From CAZAAW01 sp964483325 (lineage in GTDB: Bacteria; Pseudomonadota; Alphaproteobacteria; Rhizobiales; Kaistiaceae): a stretch of DNA of 64,000 nt. The notes under the pieces were generated by a model, which had not been told where the DNA came from, ran no database searches, and saw nothing but the letters and a program-made list of their open reading frames with translations. Every line of letters begins with the position of its first letter. Positions within the stretch are counted from its first letter, which is position 1. Shown here in pieces: positions 51,100 to 62,010 of this stretch. The stretch is taken from NCBI GenBank assembly GCA_964483325.1, contig CAZAAW010000008.1, forward strand, positions 54,628-118,627. Direction: 5' to 3'. The position numbers and the translations under genes are program-made.

Positions 51100-52614
51100 T
51101 CAGCGCGGCATCCCCTCGACATCCTCGAACTTGGCGCCGTCACGGACGGTGTTGGTCAGGACGACCATCGTCATACGCGTGCCGCTGAAGTCGGCCTCGG
51201 TAAGGTTGGCGTCGCGGAGATTGGCGCCGATCAGGTCGGAACCGTAGAGGACGGCGCGGGTGAAATTGGCGCCGGTCAGCTGGGCCCGCGCCAGAACCGT
51301 GCTGGTGATCCTGGCGCCGGTGAGATCGACGCGCTGCATGGCAGCCTCCGGGAAGCGCGCCGTCTCCACCGTCGTGCCGGCCAGCCGGGCATCGGTCATG
51401 CGCGCATTGCTCGCATCGACGCCGTTGAGCGTCGCGCCTTCGAGATTGGTGCGCACCATGCGCGCCTCGCCGAGGCGGGCGTCGGTGAGGTCGGCAGCGG
51501 AGAGGTCGGCACCGTCGAGGATCGCCGCATAGAGCAGGGCGCCGTTCATCCGGGCCTTGGCCATCTTCGCCTGACGCAGCGTGGCGCGGTCGAGATTGGC
51601 GTCGGTAAGATTGGCGCCGCTGAGATCGGCCCCCGCCAGCACGGCGCGATGCAGGTCGGCGCCGGCGAGATTGGCTCCGGCGAGATTGGCGCCCGTCAGG
51701 TCCTGGCCCTTGAGGTCGATGCCGGCCAGATCGCAGCCGGCGCAATCCATGGCTCTGGCGCGGTTGGCGTCGCGCGGCGAGGGCGCTGGACCGCGGGCCT
51801 TCAGCTCGGCCAGCCTCTGCTGACGATCCGGCACCGGTGCCGCAAGCCGCTCTTCGAAACGGACTTCGCTGACGAAAAGGCCGGAGACGCGCTGACCGCT
51901 GCGCGGGTCGATCGCATATTGCCCGGCCTTGCGGAAGCTGTGCGTCTCCATGGAGAGGTCGAGGCCGTCGGCCGTCTTGGTGCAGCGCTCCTTGATGAAG
52001 CGGCTGCCGATCGGCTGTTCGCCTTCCTCGCGCGGCAGCGCGGTGCAGTCCCAATCGTCGGCGCCGTAGCGGCCGGTAAGGAAGTTGCGCAGCGCCACCG
52101 CCCGGCTGCGCTCGTTGTCGTCGACGCGCGGATCGGTCACGGCGCGCATCCCGGCGACGAAGCCGTCATCATCGAACAGGGCCGAGATGATGACCGGGAT
52201 TGTGTAGATCTTGGTGCCGGCGAGCGCATTCACCATGGCCGTCAGGCTGCGCGCCCGGGCGATATATTCCTGCTCGTCGTCATAGCGGAACTGCACTTCG
52301 TGGAGTCCGCTGTCCTTCTCCGGAGCGCATTGGGCGTAGTCCGCCCAGCTTTTCAGCGGCCGGGCCGGCGGTCCGCCATTGGTGCCGCAGGCATATTCGG
52401 TGAACGCCGAGGCATCGAGCTCGAGGGCATGCATGCCCGGCGCGATGGACCAGAAGTCCGGCGTCTCGGCGCTGTTCTCCCTGGCCGGGGTGGAGACGGC
52501 GTCCTGGTCTTCGGCGGCCGCCGGCAGCGCGCCGATCAGGCCAGCGAGGACGGCAGCGGCAAGGATGAGGGACCATACGTGGCTGGACCATAGGCGGCGA
52601 AGCGGCATGGGCAT
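51100..52614 (-). CDS. Secreted pentapeptide-repeat protein
   Basis: The 504-residue protein has a signal peptide (residues 1-34, ending AAAE), a large N-terminal part of about 240 residues with no recognised family but several cysteines, and a C-terminal pentapeptide-repeat helix. The repeats run from about residue 285 to 495 in the A(D/N)LxX pattern (GANLAGANLAGADLHRAVLA, DLSAADLTDARLGEARMV). Such repeats form a right-handed square beta-helix that mimics DNA in some resistance proteins, but the exported location argues for a different role. The ATG at 52614 gives MPMPLRRLWSSH. It lies downstream of a PQQ dehydrogenase. Confidence 0.82.
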   Translation of the reverse strand: MPMPLRRLWSSHVWSLILAAAVLAGLIGALPAAAEDQDAVSTPARENSAETPDFWSIAPGMHALELDASAFTEYACGTNGGPPARPLKSWADYAQCAPEKDSGLHEVQFRYDDEQEYIARARSLTAMVNALAGTKIYTIPVIISALFDDDGFVAGMRAVTDPRVDDNERSRAVALRNFLTGRYGADDWDCTALPREEGEQPIGSRFIKERCTKTADGLDLSMETHSFRKAGQYAIDPRSGQRVSGLFVSEVRFEERLAAPVPDRQQRLAELKARGPAPSPRDANRARAMDCAGCDLAGIDLKGQDLTGANLAGANLAGADLHRAVLAGADLSGANLTDANLDRATLRQAKMAKARMNGALLYAAILDGADLSAADLTDARLGEARMVRTNLEGATLNGVDASNARMTDARLAGTTVETARFPEAAMQRVDLTGARITSTVLARAQLTGANFTRAVLYGSDLIGANLRDANLTEADFSGTRMTMVVLTNTVRDGAKFEDVEGMPR

Positions 52615-52669
52615 GTTCCTCGATCGGCCTGTCGGACCGCGCGGCCGCGGGAAGGCCGGCAGGTGAAGT

Positions 52670-52699
52670 AAAAAAGGGGCGGCGTTGTCCGCCGCCCCT
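52670..52699 (-). terminator. Terminator of the PQQ dehydrogenase gene
   Basis: A perfect 10-bp stem (AGGGGCGGCG at 52675-52684, CGCCGCCCCT at 52690-52699) has a 5-nt loop and is followed by TTTTTT on the minus strand. It is 28 nt past the stop codon. Confidence 0.9.
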
Positions 52700-52726
52700 C
52701 TCTCGTTGTCTGGCGATCCGCAGCCC

Positions 52727-54493
52727 TCAGAGGCTGAAGACGTAGAGCATGGCGCCGGCGCGCATGTTGGCGAGCTCGGGATGGCCGCCCGGAGCGCCCG
52801 GACCGCCGGCGATGATGGCGATGTATTCCTTGTCGCCGATCGCATAGGCGATCGCCGGGGCCTTGAACGAGATGCCGGTGCTGAACTGCCACAGCGGCTC
52901 GAGGGTCTTGTCGTCATAGGCGACGACATTGCCGTCCATTTCGCCGGTGAAGATCAGGCCGCCCTTGGTGGCGAGCACGCCCGACAGGTTCTCGAAGGGC
53001 AGATCGCGATAGGCGACCAGCTTCGGCCCGTTCATATCCATCGCCGTGATGCGGCCATGCAGCAGCTCGGGGCCGACATCGCCGCCCAGCCAGATCTTGC
53101 CGGGGCCGTTCGGGTTGCCGCCGCCCGGCAGCGGATCGGGGTTGTTGATGCTGATGGAGTTGCAGCCGTCGAGGCCGGCCGAATAGCCGATATGGGTATC
53201 CGGGTTGTAGGCGGTCGGCTGCCAGCGGATGCCGCCGAGCATTGTCGGACAGGCCTGGACGCTGCGGTTGTCGGCACGCCGCTGACGGGTCGCCGGGATA
53301 TAGGTCTGAACGTCGAGGCTCGGATCGTACTCGACCGGCTTGCCGGTCTTCGGGTCGATGCCGGCGGTCCAGCCGATATGGGCGTCGTTCTGGGCGGCGG
53401 CGATGAACTGACCGTTGGTCCGGTCGAGCTGGTAGAAGAAGCCGTTGCGGGCGAAGTGCCCAACCAGCTTGCGGTCCTGGCCGTCGACATTGGCGTCGTA
53501 GAGGAAGTGGACCGCGACCTCGTCATAGTCCCAGGACTCGTTCGGTGTGTACTGGAAGTACCACTTCATCGAGCCGTCATCGATGTTGAAGGCGATGGCG
53601 GAATTGGTGAAGAGGTTGTCGCCGGGACGGAACTCGGGGTCGAACATCGGCACCGGGTTGGCGGTGCCCCAGATGGTGACCTTCTGCTCCGGATCATAGG
53701 CGCCGGTCACCCAGAGGGAGCCGCCGCCGGTGTGCCAGGCATTGTGGTCGTCCTTCCAGGTCTCGGAGCCGGGCTCGCCCGGCGCCGGGATGGTATAGGT
53801 GCGCCACAGCTTCTCGCCGGTTTCGGCGTCGACGGCCTCCAGCCAGCCGCGGGTGCCGACGTCGCCGAGGCTCTGGCCGACAAGGATCTTGCCTTCCGTG
53901 GCGAGCGGCGCCGCGGTGAAGGTCTCGCCGACGTCGTCTTCCCAGTTGTCCTCAGTATTGGTGACCTGCCGGTCCCACTCGATCTCACCGCTCTCCATGT
54001 TGACGGCAATGACGCGGCCGTCGATCAGATTGGCGTAGACGCGGTTGCCATAGGCAGCGATGCCGCGGGTGGTGCGGATGACCTGCGGGCCGCCCTTGTC
54101 GACGGCGGGGTCGGCAATCCACTGCGTGGCGCCGCTGGTGCCGCTGCTGACATCGACCTTGTAGATCGTGCCCCATTCGTCGTTGAAATACATCATGCCG
54201 TCGATGACGAGCGGGGCGTTCTCCAGCTCGGCCGACTTGGTGCCTTCCATCGCGCTCTGGATCGGGATGGTGAAGGCCACATGCAGGTTCTTCACCGTAT
54301 CGCGGTTGACCTGATCGAGGCGCGAATAGCGGTGGTTGCTGTAGTTCTGGAACACCGTCATCCAGTTCTGCGGCTCGCTGTCGGCGTTCTCCAGCCGCTG
54401 CTGCGTGACGTCGGCAGCCAATGCCGGCGTCAGGCAGGCCGTTGCCAGCAGCACGGCTGCCAGCGGCGGCAAATATCGTTCAATCCCTTGCAT
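52727..54493 (-). CDS. PQQ-dependent alcohol dehydrogenase, lanthanide-type
   Basis: The 588-residue periplasmic quinoprotein has a signal peptide (residues 1-26, ending ALAA) and the eight-bladed propeller of the methanol/ethanol dehydrogenase family, including YSNHRYSRLDQVNRDTV near the N-terminus, a blade W-motif and the PQQ-binding regions. The active-site segment NESWDYDEVAVHF has the aspartate two residues after the catalytic aspartate, the signature of lanthanide-dependent enzymes such as XoxF and PedH. The vicinal Cys-Cys disulfide ring near the PQQ site is absent (GPQVIRTTRG replaces CCxxVNRG). It probably uses the adjacent cytochrome c as electron acceptor. The substrate alcohol is unknown. 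Confidence 0.9.
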   Translation of the reverse strand: MQGIERYLPPLAAVLLATACLTPALAADVTQQRLENADSEPQNWMTVFQNYSNHRYSRLDQVNRDTVKNLHVAFTIPIQSAMEGTKSAELENAPLVIDGMMYFNDEWGTIYKVDVSSGTSGATQWIADPAVDKGGPQVIRTTRGIAAYGNRVYANLIDGRVIAVNMESGEIEWDRQVTNTEDNWEDDVGETFTAAPLATEGKILVGQSLGDVGTRGWLEAVDAETGEKLWRTYTIPAPGEPGSETWKDDHNAWHTGGGSLWVTGAYDPEQKVTIWGTANPVPMFDPEFRPGDNLFTNSAIAFNIDDGSMKWYFQYTPNESWDYDEVAVHFLYDANVDGQDRKLVGHFARNGFFYQLDRTNGQFIAAAQNDAHIGWTAGIDPKTGKPVEYDPSLDVQTYIPATRQRRADNRSVQACPTMLGGIRWQPTAYNPDTHIGYSAGLDGCNSISINNPDPLPGGGNPNGPGKIWLGGDVGPELLHGRITAMDMNGPKLVAYRDLPFENLSGVLATKGGLIFTGEMDGNVVAYDDKTLEPLWQFSTGISFKAPAIAYAIGDKEYIAIIAGGPGAPGGHPELANMRAGAMLYVFSL

Positions 54494-54596
54494 TACCGTC
54501 CTCCACTTTCTCCTGAACTCCCCTAGTCAGGGGCATGGACGGGCTCAGCGTTAGCAGGCCCGAAACTGTCGGCGATGCTCTGCGAGGGGGGGGCGG

Positions 54597-55124
54597 CTAG
54601 TTGACCGGCGTCGCCGGAACATCCGCGGCCGCCGGATAGACGTCACAGCCACGGCTGCTGCCGCCCCAGTATTCCTCGCACTGCTCGCGGGTCGGCGTTC
54701 CCTTGCCCACCACCTTGGCTTCGAGGTAGTCGGCCACCGCGTCGATCTCGCGCTGGATCAGTGTCGACCCGTAAGGCGGCGGCACCTGGTCGCCCAGTTC
54801 CTCGGCCGTCACGCCGTAGCAGCGATCGTCCTTGTAGGCGCGGCCGTCGAAATGCGGCATCGCCGTGCCGATACGGCCGCATTTGATCACCTCGGCCAGC
54901 TGATCGCGCGTGAGGCTGGTGACGCGGATATTGGCGCCGGCGGGCGCGTGCGGGTCCTCGGGCTTGCCGTCCGCCGCCCAGCCATGGCAGCGGCTGCACT
55001 CGACCTTGTCCCGATAGACCTTCAGCCCGAGGTCGACATTGTCGGCATGCGCCAGGGTGGCCCCGATCACCAGGGCCAGGCCGGACAATCCAGCGCGCCG
55101 CCAAACGCTAGTCAAACAGATCAT
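54597..55124 (-). CDS. Periplasmic cytochrome c
   Basis: The 175-residue protein has a signal peptide (residues about 1-27, ending AHA) and a class I cytochrome c haem motif CSRCH near residue 43, preceded by VYRDKVECSRCH. The likely axial methionine is in TAMPHFDG. Four extra cysteines (KCGRIG, DRCYGV, EQCEEYW, RGCDVY) could form two disulfides. It is 103 nt upstream of the PQQ dehydrogenase on the same strand, so it is probably the electron acceptor of that enzyme, as in other quinoprotein systems. Downstream electron flow is unknown. Confidence 0.85.
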   Translation of the reverse strand: MICLTSVWRRAGLSGLALVIGATLAHADNVDLGLKVYRDKVECSRCHGWAADGKPEDPHAPAGANIRVTSLTRDQLAEVIKCGRIGTAMPHFDGRAYKDDRCYGVTAEELGDQVPPPYGSTLIQREIDAVADYLEAKVVGKGTPTREQCEEYWGGSSRGCDVYPAAADVPATPVN

Positions 55125-55276
55125 CTTCGGTCTCCATTATAAGTACAACATATCGAATCTAGCTTGGCTGTACAGGGGCTTGGCCAGGCAGGGCAGTGAA
55201 AAACGGCTGCCGTTGACCCCGGAGCGCGTGGCCCGCGCGGCTCGTGGATTTCGGGTTGCCGCCCGCCGTTGAGAGG

Positions 55277-55294
55277 TATAAAGATATCTTTATA
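55277..55294. promoter_or_regulatory. Palindromic operator of the methionine-cycle regulator
   Basis: TATAAAGATATCTTTATA is a perfect 18-bp palindrome, 33 nt before the start of the ArsR/methyltransferase gene. It resembles the AT-rich palindromes assigned to SahR in proteobacteria. Its position overlaps the expected promoter, so it most likely mediates autoregulation. The binding protein is inferred. Confidence 0.75.
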
Positions 55295-55326
55295 TATTGG
55301 GCTCAAAGTCCCGGAGGCACCTATCC

Positions 55327-56319
55327 ATGCTGGCCCCCACGCCCCTGTCCATCGATGCCCTGCTCGCGGCGCTGCGCGCCGGGGGGGAGGGAACGCGCCT
55401 GCGCATGCTGGCCCTGCTCGATCAGGGCGAACTGACGGTCAAGGACCTGACCGCCATTCTCGGCCAGTCGCAGCCGCGCATCTCGCGGCACCTCAAGCTG
55501 CTGGCGGAAGCCGGCCTGGTGGGACGCCATCCCGAGGGCGCCTGGGTCTATTACCGGCTGGCGGACGAGCCGGCCCTGCGGCGCCTCGCCAAGGCTCTGA
55601 CGGAAAGCGCCGACCCGCAGGATCAGCAGCTCGGCCAGGATCGCGAGCGCCTTGCCGCCATCAAGCGCGAGCATTCGGAGGCTGCGGCGCAGTATTTTGC
55701 CAGCAATGCTGCCGAGTGGGACGAGATCCGGTCGCTGCATGTCGCCGAGCATGATGTCGAGGCGGCCATGCTCGATCTGGTCGGCAGCCGTCCGGTGCAG
55801 GCGATGCTCGACATCGGCACCGGGACGGGACGGCTGCTGCAGCTTTTCGCGCCGCTCTACGCCCGGGGTCTCGGCATCGATGCGTCGACGGCGATGCTGG
55901 CGGTGGCCCGCGCCAATATCGATGCCGCCGGTCTGACGCAGGCGCAGGTCCGGCAGGGCGACATCTATCACCTGGCGCTGCCGCGCGATTCCTTCGACCT
56001 TGTCACCATCCACCAGGTGCTGCATTTCCTCGACGAGCCGGGGCGGGCGGTGCTGGAGGCGGCGCGCGTGCTGCGGCCCTCCGGCCGGCTGCTGATCGTC
56101 GACTTCGCGCCGCACGAGCTCGAGTTCCTGCGCGAGCGCCATGCCCACCGGCGCCTCGGCTTCGATCACGCCACGGTGCGGCAGTGGATCGAGGCAGCCG
56201 GGCTGGTCCTCGACAGGACCGTCGATCTTGTCGCCGATGACGCCGGCAAGCAGCTGACGGTCACGCTGTGGCTGGCCCGCGATCCGCGCCTGCTGATCGC
56301 CGAGGCGGGGAGGGGCTGA
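55327..56319 (+). CDS. ArsR-family regulator fused to a SAM-methyltransferase domain (SahR-like)
   Basis: The 330-residue protein joins an ArsR winged helix (residues about 10-95; LTVKDLTAILGQSQPRISRH, then LKLLAEAGLVG and WVYYRLA) with a class I SAM-binding domain (residues about 150-290; MLDIGTGTGRLLQLFA, FDLVTIHQVLHFLDEPG). No metal-binding cysteine cluster is visible in the HTH part. It matches SahR, an ArsR-type regulator that senses S-adenosylhomocysteine and controls the SAM cycle. It is the first gene of the metF locus: its stop overlaps the metF start (TGATG). The ATG at 55327 with GGAGG 10 nt upstream is preferred over a TTG at 55297. Confidence 0.87.
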   Translation: MLAPTPLSIDALLAALRAGGEGTRLRMLALLDQGELTVKDLTAILGQSQPRISRHLKLLAEAGLVGRHPEGAWVYYRLADEPALRRLAKALTESADPQDQQLGQDRERLAAIKREHSEAAAQYFASNAAEWDEIRSLHVAEHDVEAAMLDLVGSRPVQAMLDIGTGTGRLLQLFAPLYARGLGIDASTAMLAVARANIDAAGLTQAQVRQGDIYHLALPRDSFDLVTIHQVLHFLDEPGRAVLEAARVLRPSGRLLIVDFAPHELEFLRERHAHRRLGFDHATVRQWIEAAGLVLDRTVDLVADDAGKQLTVTLWLARDPRLLIAEAGRG

Positions 56320-57233
56320 TGACGGAACGCGCCAGCCGCTTTGCCGGCAATGCATCCAAGCTCAGGGTGTCCTTCGAGTTCTTCCCGCCGAAGACGGAAG
56401 TCATGGAGGAGACGCTGTGGCAGTCGGTCGAGCGCCTGGCGCCGCTCGGTCCGAGCTTCGTCTCGGTGACCTACGGCGCCGGCGGCTCGACCCGCGAGCG
56501 CACGCATGCCACGCTGGCGCGCATCCTCAAGGAGACGAAGCTCCACCCGGCGGCGCACCTCACCTGCGTCGGCGCATCGAAGGCTGAGGTCGACGATGTC
56601 GTGCATGCCTATCGCGACATCGGCATAAGGCATGTCGTGGCGCTGCGCGGCGACCCGCCGGAAGGAGTTGGCTCCCGCTACCAGCCCCACCCCGATGGCT
56701 ACCAGAGCTCGGCCGATCTGGTGCGCGGCATCAGCGCTCGCGGCGGCTTCGAGATTTCCGTGTCCGCCTATCCGGAGAAGCATCCGGAAAGCCCGTCATT
56801 TGCCGCCGACATCGACATGCTGAAGCAGAAGGTCGATGCCGGGGCAACGCGCGCCATCACCCAGTTCTTCTTCGACAACGACCGCTTCGAAGCCTACCTG
56901 GAGCGCGTCCGGGCGGCCGGGATCGACATTCCGATCGTCCCCGGGATCATCCCGGTGCACAATTTCCGCCAGGTATCGCGCTTTTCCGAAAAGACCGGCG
57001 TGAACGTGCCGCCGTGGCTCGCCGCCCGTTTCGAAGGCCTCGACGACGATACCGCAACGCGGCAACTCGTGGCCGCGGCCGTGGCGGCCGAACAGGTGCT
57101 CGATCTTGTCGATCGCGGCATCAACGACTTCCACTTCATCACCATGAACCGCGCCGACCTCGTCTACGCCATCTGCCATCTTCTGGGCATGCGCCCCGAG
57201 AAGGCGCCGGCGCCGACTGAAGCGGCAGCTTGA
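56319..57233 (+). CDS. metF: Methylenetetrahydrofolate reductase
   Basis: The 304-residue flavoprotein reduces 5,10-methylene-THF to 5-methyl-THF, the methyl donor for methionine synthase. The eight-barrel is recognisable: VSFEFFPPKTEVMEETLWQS, then VSVTYGAGGSTRERTH, DPPEGVG, and GATRAITQFFFDNDRFE. The C-terminus ends at the predicted length for the bacterial enzyme. It overlaps the regulator stop by one base and is followed by the toxin-antitoxin pair. The conserved FAD contacts are retained, so it should be active. Confidence 0.94.
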   Translation: MTERASRFAGNASKLRVSFEFFPPKTEVMEETLWQSVERLAPLGPSFVSVTYGAGGSTRERTHATLARILKETKLHPAAHLTCVGASKAEVDDVVHAYRDIGIRHVVALRGDPPEGVGSRYQPHPDGYQSSADLVRGISARGGFEISVSAYPEKHPESPSFAADIDMLKQKVDAGATRAITQFFFDNDRFEAYLERVRAAGIDIPIVPGIIPVHNFRQVSRFSEKTGVNVPPWLAARFEGLDDDTATRQLVAAAVAAEQVLDLVDRGINDFHFITMNRADLVYAICHLLGMRPEKAPAPTEAAA

Positions 57234-57276
57234 TGTTCTGGTCAGTCTGACCAATATTAAGGGATGTTCTGGTCAG
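57232..57276. promoter_or_regulatory. Operator-like repeats upstream of the toxin-antitoxin pair
   Basis: The palindrome TGGTCAG-T-CTGACCA occurs at 57239-57253. A 14-bp direct repeat, GATGTTCTGGTCAG, occurs at 57232-57245 and 57263-57276, 31 bp apart (three helical turns). Such repeats fit the binding of an autorepressing antitoxin. The first repeat overlaps the metF stop codon. Confidence 0.6.
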
Positions 57277-57287
57277 GTGGTGCCGAG

Positions 57288-57533
57288 ATGACGAAATGGC
57301 AAGTTCAAGAAGCGAAGAGTCGGCTGAGCGAAGTGATGGAGCGGGCTGAGAGCGAAGGGCCACAGACGATCACCAAACATGGCAAGGCGAAAGCTGTCCT
57401 GCTCTCCATAGCGGCGTACGAGGCGCTTGCGGCAGGCCGTCCCAACTTCATCGATTATCTTTTGAGCGGGCCGCGTTTCGATGATTTCGAGATCGAACGA
57501 GACAAAAGTCTGCCTCGGGATGTCGACCTGTGA
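57288..57533 (+). CDS. Phd/YefM-family antitoxin
   Basis: The 81-residue protein has the Phd fold: an N-terminal DNA-binding part MTKWQVQEAKSRLSEVMERA, the TITKHGKAKAVLLSIAAYEA core and a C-terminal toxin-neutralising tail (DDFEIERDKSLPRDVDL). It is encoded directly before a VapC toxin whose GTG start overlaps the antitoxin stop by four bases, the usual arrangement for coordinated antitoxin and toxin synthesis. The pair is inserted between metF and the methionine synthase genes. The start at 57288 is preferred over an upstream ATG that adds eight unrelated residues. Confidence 0.9.
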   Translation: MTKWQVQEAKSRLSEVMERAESEGPQTITKHGKAKAVLLSIAAYEALAAGRPNFIDYLLSGPRFDDFEIERDKSLPRDVDL

Positions 57534-57946
57534 GCCGGGGGTACCTCCTCGACACGAATGTCATCTCCGAATTTCGCCGTATCCGCCGCGAAGAGCGCGT
57601 GGTGGCGTTCATCGAGTCCATCAGGGAGGAGCCGGTGTTCGTCAGCGTCCTTACAGTTGGGGAACTCCGTCGCGGTGTGCAGATGCGGCTGCGAACGGAC
57701 GCGGTGCAAGCCGCCGTCCTTGATGAGTGGGTAAAGACAGTTGAAACGACATATGCAGACCGCCTTCTTCCGATTGATTTGTCGACGGCACGGATATGGG
57801 GCGAACTGTCCGCCGTCCGACCGTTGCCGGCCTTCGACGGATTGATCGCCGCTACCGCTATTGCCCACAACCTGACACTCGTCACCCGCAACGTTCGCGA
57901 CTTTGCTGCCACTGGTGTCGCGCTGGCCAATCCCTGGCTGAACTGA
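57530..57946 (+). CDS. VapC-type PIN-domain ribonuclease toxin
   Basis: The 138-residue toxin has the PIN-domain acidic residues: Asp in YLLDTNVISEF, Glu in LTVGELRRGV, Asp in PAFDGLIAATAIAHN and the C-terminal TRNVRDFAATGV. PIN toxins cut tRNA or rRNA and slow growth when the antitoxin is lost. The GTG start overlaps the antitoxin stop. The next gene, the first half of methionine synthase, starts 22 nt later. The AT content is slightly higher than that of its neighbours, which fits acquisition by transfer. Confidence 0.9.
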   Translation: MSRGYLLDTNVISEFRRIRREERVVAFIESIREEPVFVSVLTVGELRRGVQMRLRTDAVQAAVLDEWVKTVETTYADRLLPIDLSTARIWGELSAVRPLPAFDGLIAATAIAHNLTLVTRNVRDFAATGVALANPWLN

Positions 57947-57968
57947 CCTTTTCCTGGAAGGGCGCCTT

Positions 57969-59036
57969 ATGTCCCAGTTCCCTATGACCGACACCGAGGC
58001 CCGCATCCGCGCCCTCGCCAAGGAGCGCATCCTCGTCTTGGATGGCGCGATGGGTACCATGATCCAGACCCATCGCTTCGACGAGGGCGCCTATCGCGGC
58101 GAGCGCTTCGCCGGGTGGGCCTGCGATGTGCGCGGCAATAACGACCTGCTGGTGCTGACGCAGCCCGACGTGATCCGTGACATTCACCTCGCCTATCTGA
58201 AGGCCGGTGCCGATCTCATCGAGACGAACACCTTCTCCTCGACCCGGATCGCCCAGGCCGACTACCAGATGGGCGATATCGCCTATGACATGAACCGGGC
58301 CGGTGCGCGGCTCGCCAAGGAGGCGGCCGAGGCCGTCGCCACCGCGGACCGGCCGCGCTTCGTCGCCGGCGCCGTCGGTCCCACCAACCGCACCGCCTCC
58401 ATGTCGCCGGACGTCAACGACCCGGGCTACCGCGCCGTCACCTTCGACGACCTGCGGCTCGCCTATGCCGACGCCATCCGCGGCCTGATCGACGGCGGCG
58501 CCGATCTGCTGCTGTTCGAGACGATCACCGACACGCTCAACACCAAGGCGGCGCTGTTCGCCACCGAGGAGGTATTCGAGGAGAAGGGTGTCCGCCTGCC
58601 GATCATGATCTCCGGCACGATCACCGACCGTTCCGGCCGCACGCTGTCGGGCCAGACGCCGACCGCCTTCTGGTACTCGGTCCGGCACGCCCGGCCGCTG
58701 ACGATCGGCTTCAACTGCGCCCTCGGCGCCAAGGAAATGCGCGCCCACATCGCCGAGATCGGCCGCTTCGCCGACACGCTGGTCTGCGCCTACCCCAATG
58801 CGGGCCTGCCCAACGAATTCGGCGAATATGACGAAAGCCCGGAGGCGATGGCCGAGATGCTCGGCGAGTTCGCGCGGTCCGGCCTCGTCAACATCGTCGG
58901 CGGCTGCTGCGGCACGACGCCGGACCACATCGCCGCCATCGCGGCGGCCGTCGAGGGTGTCCCGCCGCGGCAGATTCCGGCGATCGCGCCGAAGCTTCGC
59001 CTGTCGGGCCTCGAGCCGTTCGAAAGCGCTGCGTAG
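57969..59036 (+). CDS. Methionine synthase, homocysteine-binding half
   Basis: The 355-residue protein equals the first domain of cobalamin-dependent MetH. It binds homocysteine at a zinc ion held by three cysteines, here in FNCALGA and in VGGCCGTTPD. Conserved segments include ILVLDGAMGTMIQTHRFDEG and GPTNRTASMSPDVND. It ends just after the homocysteine domain, so the methyl-THF, cobalamin and reactivation domains are supplied by the next gene. A GGAAGGG site precedes the ATG at 57969. Single-domain homocysteine methyltransferases of this type are also known, but the neighbour makes the split-MetH reading more likely. Confidence 0.92.
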   Translation: MSQFPMTDTEARIRALAKERILVLDGAMGTMIQTHRFDEGAYRGERFAGWACDVRGNNDLLVLTQPDVIRDIHLAYLKAGADLIETNTFSSTRIAQADYQMGDIAYDMNRAGARLAKEAAEAVATADRPRFVAGAVGPTNRTASMSPDVNDPGYRAVTFDDLRLAYADAIRGLIDGGADLLLFETITDTLNTKAALFATEEVFEEKGVRLPIMISGTITDRSGRTLSGQTPTAFWYSVRHARPLTIGFNCALGAKEMRAHIAEIGRFADTLVCAYPNAGLPNEFGEYDESPEAMAEMLGEFARSGLVNIVGGCCGTTPDHIAAIAAAVEGVPPRQIPAIAPKLRLSGLEPFESAA

Positions 59037-59070
59037 AGGTCTGTCGAGAATTTCGTACCACCCCCAGGGG

Positions 59071-59199
59071 CGTCATGGCCGGACTGTTCCGGCCATCCAC
59101 GCGAACACGGGATCGCATCAAACGAGGCGCTGACATTGCAGCCTCATCCGGCACCAACGGTGTTCGCGTGGATGCCCGGGTCAAGCCCGGGCATGACGC
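59071..59199. repeat. Palindromic intergenic repeat, family B
   Basis: The outer arms CGTCATGGCC..CCATCCACGCGAACAC and GTGTTCGCGTGGAT..GGGCATGACG are inverted complements, and each contains a short GCCCGGG or GGCCGGA hairpin. The element occupies most of the 205-nt gap between the two methionine synthase genes. It has the form of a mobile palindromic element. Confidence 0.8.
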
Positions 59200-59241
59200 G
59201 GCGGGGATGCTGGCTCTTAAATCGGGAAGCCGGGCAAGCAC

Positions 59242-61908
<2,667 letters not shown>

Positions 61909-61949
61909 CGATCGGCGGGGAACGAGTAGCGGTCGGCAGGGAAATGGAA

Positions 61950-61979
61950 AGGGCCGGCCGCTTCTTCAGCGCCGGCCCT
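61950..61979. terminator. Convergent terminator after metH
   Basis: The arms AGGGCCGGC (61950-61958) and GCCGGCCCT (61971-61979) form a perfect 9-bp stem between metH and the divergent small gene on the minus strand. A weak T-run (TTTCC) follows on the minus strand. Confidence 0.6.
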
Positions 61980-62010
61980 CGGCCTTCCTGATCTCTGCCG
62001 CATCGACGGG

